Part shown: positions 60,422-64,000 of the stretch, in pieces
Numbering within the stretch: the first letter of the stretch is position 1
Layout of the letters: each line of letters opens with the position of its first letter
From: Bacteroides oleiciplenus YIT 12058
GTDB taxonomy: Bacteria > Bacteroidota > Bacteroidia > Bacteroidales > Bacteroidaceae
Assembly (NCBI RefSeq): GCF_000315485.1
Contig: NZ_JH992944.1
Location: 570,703 to 634,702 of the forward strand
Direction of reading: 5' to 3'
DNA: 64,000 bases
The notes under the pieces: generated by a model
What the model saw: the letters and a program-made list of their open reading frames with translations, nothing else
Told to the model about the DNA's origin: nothing
Database searches by the model: none
Program-made: the position numbers and the translations under genes

Positions 60422-62833
60422 TTAATTTCCAATAGTAAAAGTTGCATAATATTCAGGAATAACCTGTATCTTATTCAGCCGACATAGCCCTCCTTTTGAG
60501 AAATCCAACCTGAGCCCTTCAGGTAAATCTTGCAGGTAAGTAGCATTAGCAAACAATTGTTGCAAGTAGAAATAGATGCCATCGCCCTGAACAGCTTCGG
60601 CATATCGCTTCAATCCTATCCGCCACGGGTTTCCATGATAGAAATTATCCGCCACCATCTCTCCATTAATAAATGCAGCACCTGTATCTCCGATATAATC
60701 AATAGAAAGAATAAGATCACTCACATCTCTGAAAGCACCTTCCGGCAAATGAACCAGAAAACGCCTCTCACTCGCCATGTGAACCTCGGGGAAAATGTGT
60801 ACTCCTTTCTTGGTAAATGATATCTCACTGCAATACTTCTTTTTACTGATCTTCGCAGAAGTTTCAGTTATAAAACGAACCGCAGGAAAAGCAACAGCCT
60901 TCAATATGGTATCCGTAGATTGAATCCGTACTTTAGCATCTTCCTGCAGCACATCTGCGGAAGTTATCAGTAATTTCTCCTCCTTTTCCACCGTCACTTT
61001 ACAGGCTGCTAAGGCTTGTTCCCGAGTTAAAGTTGTAATAAGAATCTCTTTCCCTGTTATAGATTTTAGTCTTACCGTGCTGTTAAATCCAGGTACTGGA
61101 ATCAACTTTTTAGTCCCTCCTTTCACCGTATTCTCTGCGAATATATACTCCGGCTTCATTCCTTCGGGTGCAAAAAAGAAATAATGTTTCTTTCCTCCGG
61201 AAGTAATTCTTGCCAACGGTTGCAGGGTAGCCGACTTCAATAAGATACCATCTAAATCCATATTAAAAGGAAGAATTATATTGGCATTCTTGGCTACCGT
61301 TACGGTTCCCTCCTGTGGAAAACGAACCGTTTCACCGGCCAATTTCAAAGTAAGACTGACATCTCTCAGATCTTCACGTTTACAATGATCCTGAAAATTC
61401 GTAATAAAAACAAATCCAGCATTTTCTTTTTTACGCACTGCATATCTAAGGGTATGAGTATTTGAAGGAGTGATCGTATCACTGTTTTCCGGTAACACCA
61501 CTCCCATAGGTGCCAGCAAATGACCGAAATCATTCACAAAATGATGAATAATGCGCAATGAATGATAAGAAGCGCGCGTATGTCCGAATTCTCCGATAGG
61601 AGCCTGAAAATCGTAAGACATCTTTGGCACCCCTGAAGGTTCATCACTAAAGAAGCCCTTCTTTCCCTGAGGAGTAATTCCGCCATGATACATATAATAG
61701 CCTATGCCATTGGCGCCACTTCCTAACGAACGTACCATCAGTCCTTCACCTGCTTCGGCCGGAATGCGCGGCCTTCTACCATAAGTCATCTGAATACCAA
61801 CTCCCATTTCCGCACAGAAAGAAGGATAGCGGTATCCTTCATATCGTACCGGAGAGTAATCGGGAGTAGCGTGAATATCTCTGAATAAATAGAATGGAGA
61901 CATACCTATATCCGCCCATGTCGGATAAGTATAAGCCGCCGTTACAGGAATAACTTCTTGGGGAATGATCGCAGCATTTCCCCACCCCGTAGCCGTATAC
62001 AACGGAACTTCCATCCCATGAGACAGTGCTATCTCTTTCAATGTTTTCATGTGCTGATTACCGGCTTCAGGGCTCTGGATATCCTGTTCTTGTACCGATA
62101 CACCAAATTTGGTATTTTGCACATCATAATCAGCAACAGTATAGTCAATAGGCTGATCAGGATAGCGAGTAGCCCAGGGAGCGGCAGAGTGTTGCAACTC
62201 ATTTTCCAATTGAATACCAATGATGCAACCACCATCTTTATAGAAAAATCCCTTCAGTTGAGAAGCAATGGCAGCATAAAGCCGATCTACATATTTCAAA
62301 TATTCCCGATCATTGGTGCGGATCAGGAACGGGCGCCCATAAAGCCAATCCGGTATGCCCCCATTTCTGATTTCTCCGTGACAGAAAGGCCCTATACGAA
62401 CAAGCGTTTTCATATTATGTTTCTGACAAAGAGAGATAAATTTCCGGAGATCCTTATCACCGTTCCAATCAAAAACACCTTCTGTTTCCTCGTGAATATT
62501 CCAGAAAACATAAGTGCAAATAACATTCACTCCTCCCGACTTAACCTTCAATATCTGTTCTTCCCACTGTTCATTTGGAATACGGGCATAATGTATCTCT
62601 CCCATAATAGGAATGAAAGGAGACTTATTTAATTCCATATAATAACTATTTACAGATATAGAACCTCCATCAGGAGCCACCCCACCCAAATCCAGATGAC
62701 CGGTTTCTATTATTTTATCCGGTATATCCAGATTTATATGATATGCAGACTGTGCATTTACCTGGCAGTAATAACCACTTATACAACCAAGCAATGTCCA
62801 CCAGAAAAGACTTTTTTTATTCATAGCCCTCAT
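60422..62833 (-). CDS. GH35 beta-galactosidase-like enzyme
   Basis: The product has 803 residues if started at 62833, where ATGA overlaps the stop of the preceding gene; an ATG three codons later (62824) is equally possible. Signal peptide ends VNAQ. GH35 landmarks: IMGEIHYARIPNEQWEEQILKVKSGGVNVICTYVFWNIHEETEGVFDW, acid/base Glu212 in IQLENELQ and nucleophile Glu342 in SFCAEMGVG. C-terminal beta domains include a jelly-roll with INGEMVADNFYHGNPWRIGL. Substrate is probably a beta-galactoside of a plant polysaccharide. Confidence 0.92.
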   Translation of the reverse strand: MRAMNKKSLFWWTLLGCISGYYCQVNAQSAYHINLDIPDKIIETGHLDLGGVAPDGGSISVNSYYMELNKSPFIPIMGEIHYARIPNEQWEEQILKVKSGGVNVICTYVFWNIHEETEGVFDWNGDKDLRKFISLCQKHNMKTLVRIGPFCHGEIRNGGIPDWLYGRPFLIRTNDREYLKYVDRLYAAIASQLKGFFYKDGGCIIGIQLENELQHSAAPWATRYPDQPIDYTVADYDVQNTKFGVSVQEQDIQSPEAGNQHMKTLKEIALSHGMEVPLYTATGWGNAAIIPQEVIPVTAAYTYPTWADIGMSPFYLFRDIHATPDYSPVRYEGYRYPSFCAEMGVGIQMTYGRRPRIPAEAGEGLMVRSLGSGANGIGYYMYHGGITPQGKKGFFSDEPSGVPKMSYDFQAPIGEFGHTRASYHSLRIIHHFVNDFGHLLAPMGVVLPENSDTITPSNTHTLRYAVRKKENAGFVFITNFQDHCKREDLRDVSLTLKLAGETVRFPQEGTVTVAKNANIILPFNMDLDGILLKSATLQPLARITSGGKKHYFFFAPEGMKPEYIFAENTVKGGTKKLIPVPGFNSTVRLKSITGKEILITTLTREQALAACKVTVEKEEKLLITSADVLQEDAKVRIQSTDTILKAVAFPAVRFITETSAKISKKKYCSEISFTKKGVHIFPEVHMASERRFLVHLPEGAFRDVSDLILSIDYIGDTGAAFINGEMVADNFYHGNPWRIGLKRYAEAVQGDGIYFYLQQLFANATYLQDLPEGLRLDFSKGGLCRLNKIQVIPEYYATFTIGN

Positions 62834-64000
62834 TTTGTTAAGGGTATCATATCAGTTATAATTTCTTTCAGCCGAAATATATCTACACTTACGGGAAGAT
62901 TATATCCAACTGCCTCATAGTTTGCTGTTGCATCCTGAGGTACCCGAGGCTGTCGTTCTCCTTTTTGTCCGGCAGTTTCAGACCAAAATCGATTACCTTT
63001 ATAAATCGCCATTCCTTTCGTTTCATCCCCATGCAAATGTTCTATTCCTCCATTAGTCAGAATAAACGTATTATTCGCAAATTCCAATCCCGAAGAAAAT
63101 CCGGTATTAAAAGAGATAGAATACCCCTGATTACTGATAATTAAATTATCGTGTACCTTAGTTTCACATAAAGGAACATCTTTATTATACGGATCACACC
63201 AAACATAAATACCCGCATGAGAATTCTTAATCCCGTCATTAATACTCACATTATAACGTACGATATTATTATTCCATTCTGTTGCGCCGCCAAACTGAAA
63301 CAAGCCATACCCAGCCCCCTCATTATTCATAGCAAGATTATACTGCATTAACGAATTCGTTATTCCTCCGTCAAAATCAAATCCGCCTCCATCTAATCCT
63401 TCCGGAGAAGTCTTGTTGTCATGCGAAAAACAATATTGAATAGTTAAACGATCTGATTCGTATCCCCAAATTCCAACCGGTCCATTTCCGGACCTCGGCA
63501 TATCCCAACCATTCCCCATAGCCTCACAATACTCTATTGTTGCATTGGTTGCATGGCCTACCAATATCCCGCTTCCGCTATGATTGTCCAGAATAGCAGG
63601 ATTTCCGGCATTATTTTCGGCTACACAATGGCCTATATAAATATTATGCACAGATTTTGTTCCCCATTTACCAGTCACTTCAATACCGTTATAACCATTA
63701 TCATGTACGTACGAATGAGTTATACGTACATCTCCTCCGCCAGTTACCCCAATGCCATTCATTTGATACCCGGAAGCTTCCACTCTATCAACCTCTATCA
63801 ACCTCGAATTAACCACCTCTATGCCTGTCCCCGTATTGCCCTTTTTACGCCCCGAACCTTTCACCACTACATTCTTTACATGAATATTCTCACAGGCATC
63901 TATTACAATGGCAGAACTATGGACAGAATAAATATGTGAAACTCCCGTCCCGTATGAAGTGATAGTAAGCGGATTCTCAGATGTTGCCTTTACTCCCTTA
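62830..64000 (-). CDS. Right-handed beta-helix protein (N-terminus outside window)
   Basis: The frame is open from the right edge to a TGA at 62830, about 390 residues. No start is needed inside the window; a GTG at 63867 is only an internal codon. Repeats of about 22-25 residues fit a parallel beta-helix: SHIYSVHSSAIVIDACENIHVKNVVVKG, NGIGVTGGGDVRITHSYVHDNGYNGIEVTG, IYIGHCVAENNAGNPAILDNHSGSGILVG. Such proteins are polysaccharide lyases, epimerases or GH28/GH120-type hydrolases. Cotranscribed with GH35 by ATGA overlap. Confidence 0.78.
   Translation of the reverse strand, partial: KGVKATSENPLTITSYGTGVSHIYSVHSSAIVIDACENIHVKNVVVKGSGRKKGNTGTGIEVVNSRLIEVDRVEASGYQMNGIGVTGGGDVRITHSYVHDNGYNGIEVTGKWGTKSVHNIYIGHCVAENNAGNPAILDNHSGSGILVGHATNATIEYCEAMGNGWDMPRSGNGPVGIWGYESDRLTIQYCFSHDNKTSPEGLDGGGFDFDGGITNSLMQYNLAMNNEGAGYGLFQFGGATEWNNNIVRYNVSINDGIKNSHAGIYVWCDPYNKDVPLCETKVHDNLIISNQGYSISFNTGFSSGLEFANNTFILTNGGIEHLHGDETKGMAIYKGNRFWSETAGQKGERQPRVPQDATANYEAVGYNLPVSVDIFRLKEIITDMIPLTK

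Overview
The window is a piece of a Bacteroides-type chromosome. The signs are paired SusC/SusD proteins, many secreted glycoside hydrolases, an ECF sigma/FecR/TonB-receptor triad, a TPP-controlled outer-membrane thiamine receptor, and promoters of the Bacteroides form (TTTG, 18-21 bp, TAnnTTTG). I see no rRNA, tRNA, insertion sequence, integrase or CRISPR array.

Layout. 1-27.9 kb is a polysaccharide utilisation locus. It holds a GH2 enzyme cut by the left edge, a DUF3823 lipoprotein, SusD, SusC, a large two-barrel glycosidase-like protein, GH31, a GH63-like enzyme, a membrane-spanning regulator, a divergent esterase / beta-propeller / lyase operon, and a second GH2. 28-31.6 kb holds an RlmJ-like methyltransferase, a predicted small RNA, a DUF1622 membrane protein and a TetR regulator with its target operon. 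31.7-39.2 kb holds a tandem CE12-like esterase, a GH43-like enzyme and an ECF sigma/FecR/TonB-receptor triad; this part looks more GC-rich. 39.3-42.3 kb is a two-gene operon (GH35-like and ceramidase-like). 42.4-57.0 kb is mostly housekeeping: MscS channel, thiamine uptake operon, EamA exporter, a ParE/RelE-like toxin-antitoxin pair, the thrA / PGM-like homoserine kinase / thrC operon with a leader peptide, and L-asparaginase. 57.1-64 kb is the end of another carbohydrate operon (GH51-like, DUF5107, GH35, beta-helix protein cut by the right edge).

Most interesting result. The regulator at 16895-19414 has a periplasmic LamG-like and Kelch-like part, one membrane helix, and a cytoplasmic SARP-like output (winged helix plus BTAD). 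SARPs of actinomycetes bind direct repeats spaced about 11 bp apart just upstream of the core promoter. In this window six promoters of carbohydrate genes (upstream of 927-, 7546-, 16716-, 19617+, 27820- and 42285-) carry TTAAT/TTAAG boxes at 11-bp spacing, with the nearest box starting exactly 15 bp before a TAnnTTTG-like element. Four of them share the spacing 11 (12 in one), 11, 23, 15; the 19617 promoter fills the 23-bp gap with another box (11, 11, 11, 12, 15). I propose that this regulator senses a glycan across the inner membrane and activates this regulon. The spacing is read from the sequence; the link between protein and sites is inference.

Other unexplained structure: an intergenic array of seven CCACA/TGTGG pentamers exactly 22 bp apart that switches strand midway (50.2-50.4 kb); a second array of different sequence but the same 22-bp period (35.1-35.2 kb); a short RNA gene with its own promoter and terminator (about 28917-28983, minus strand); and a thr-operon leader peptide rich in both Thr and Met codons.
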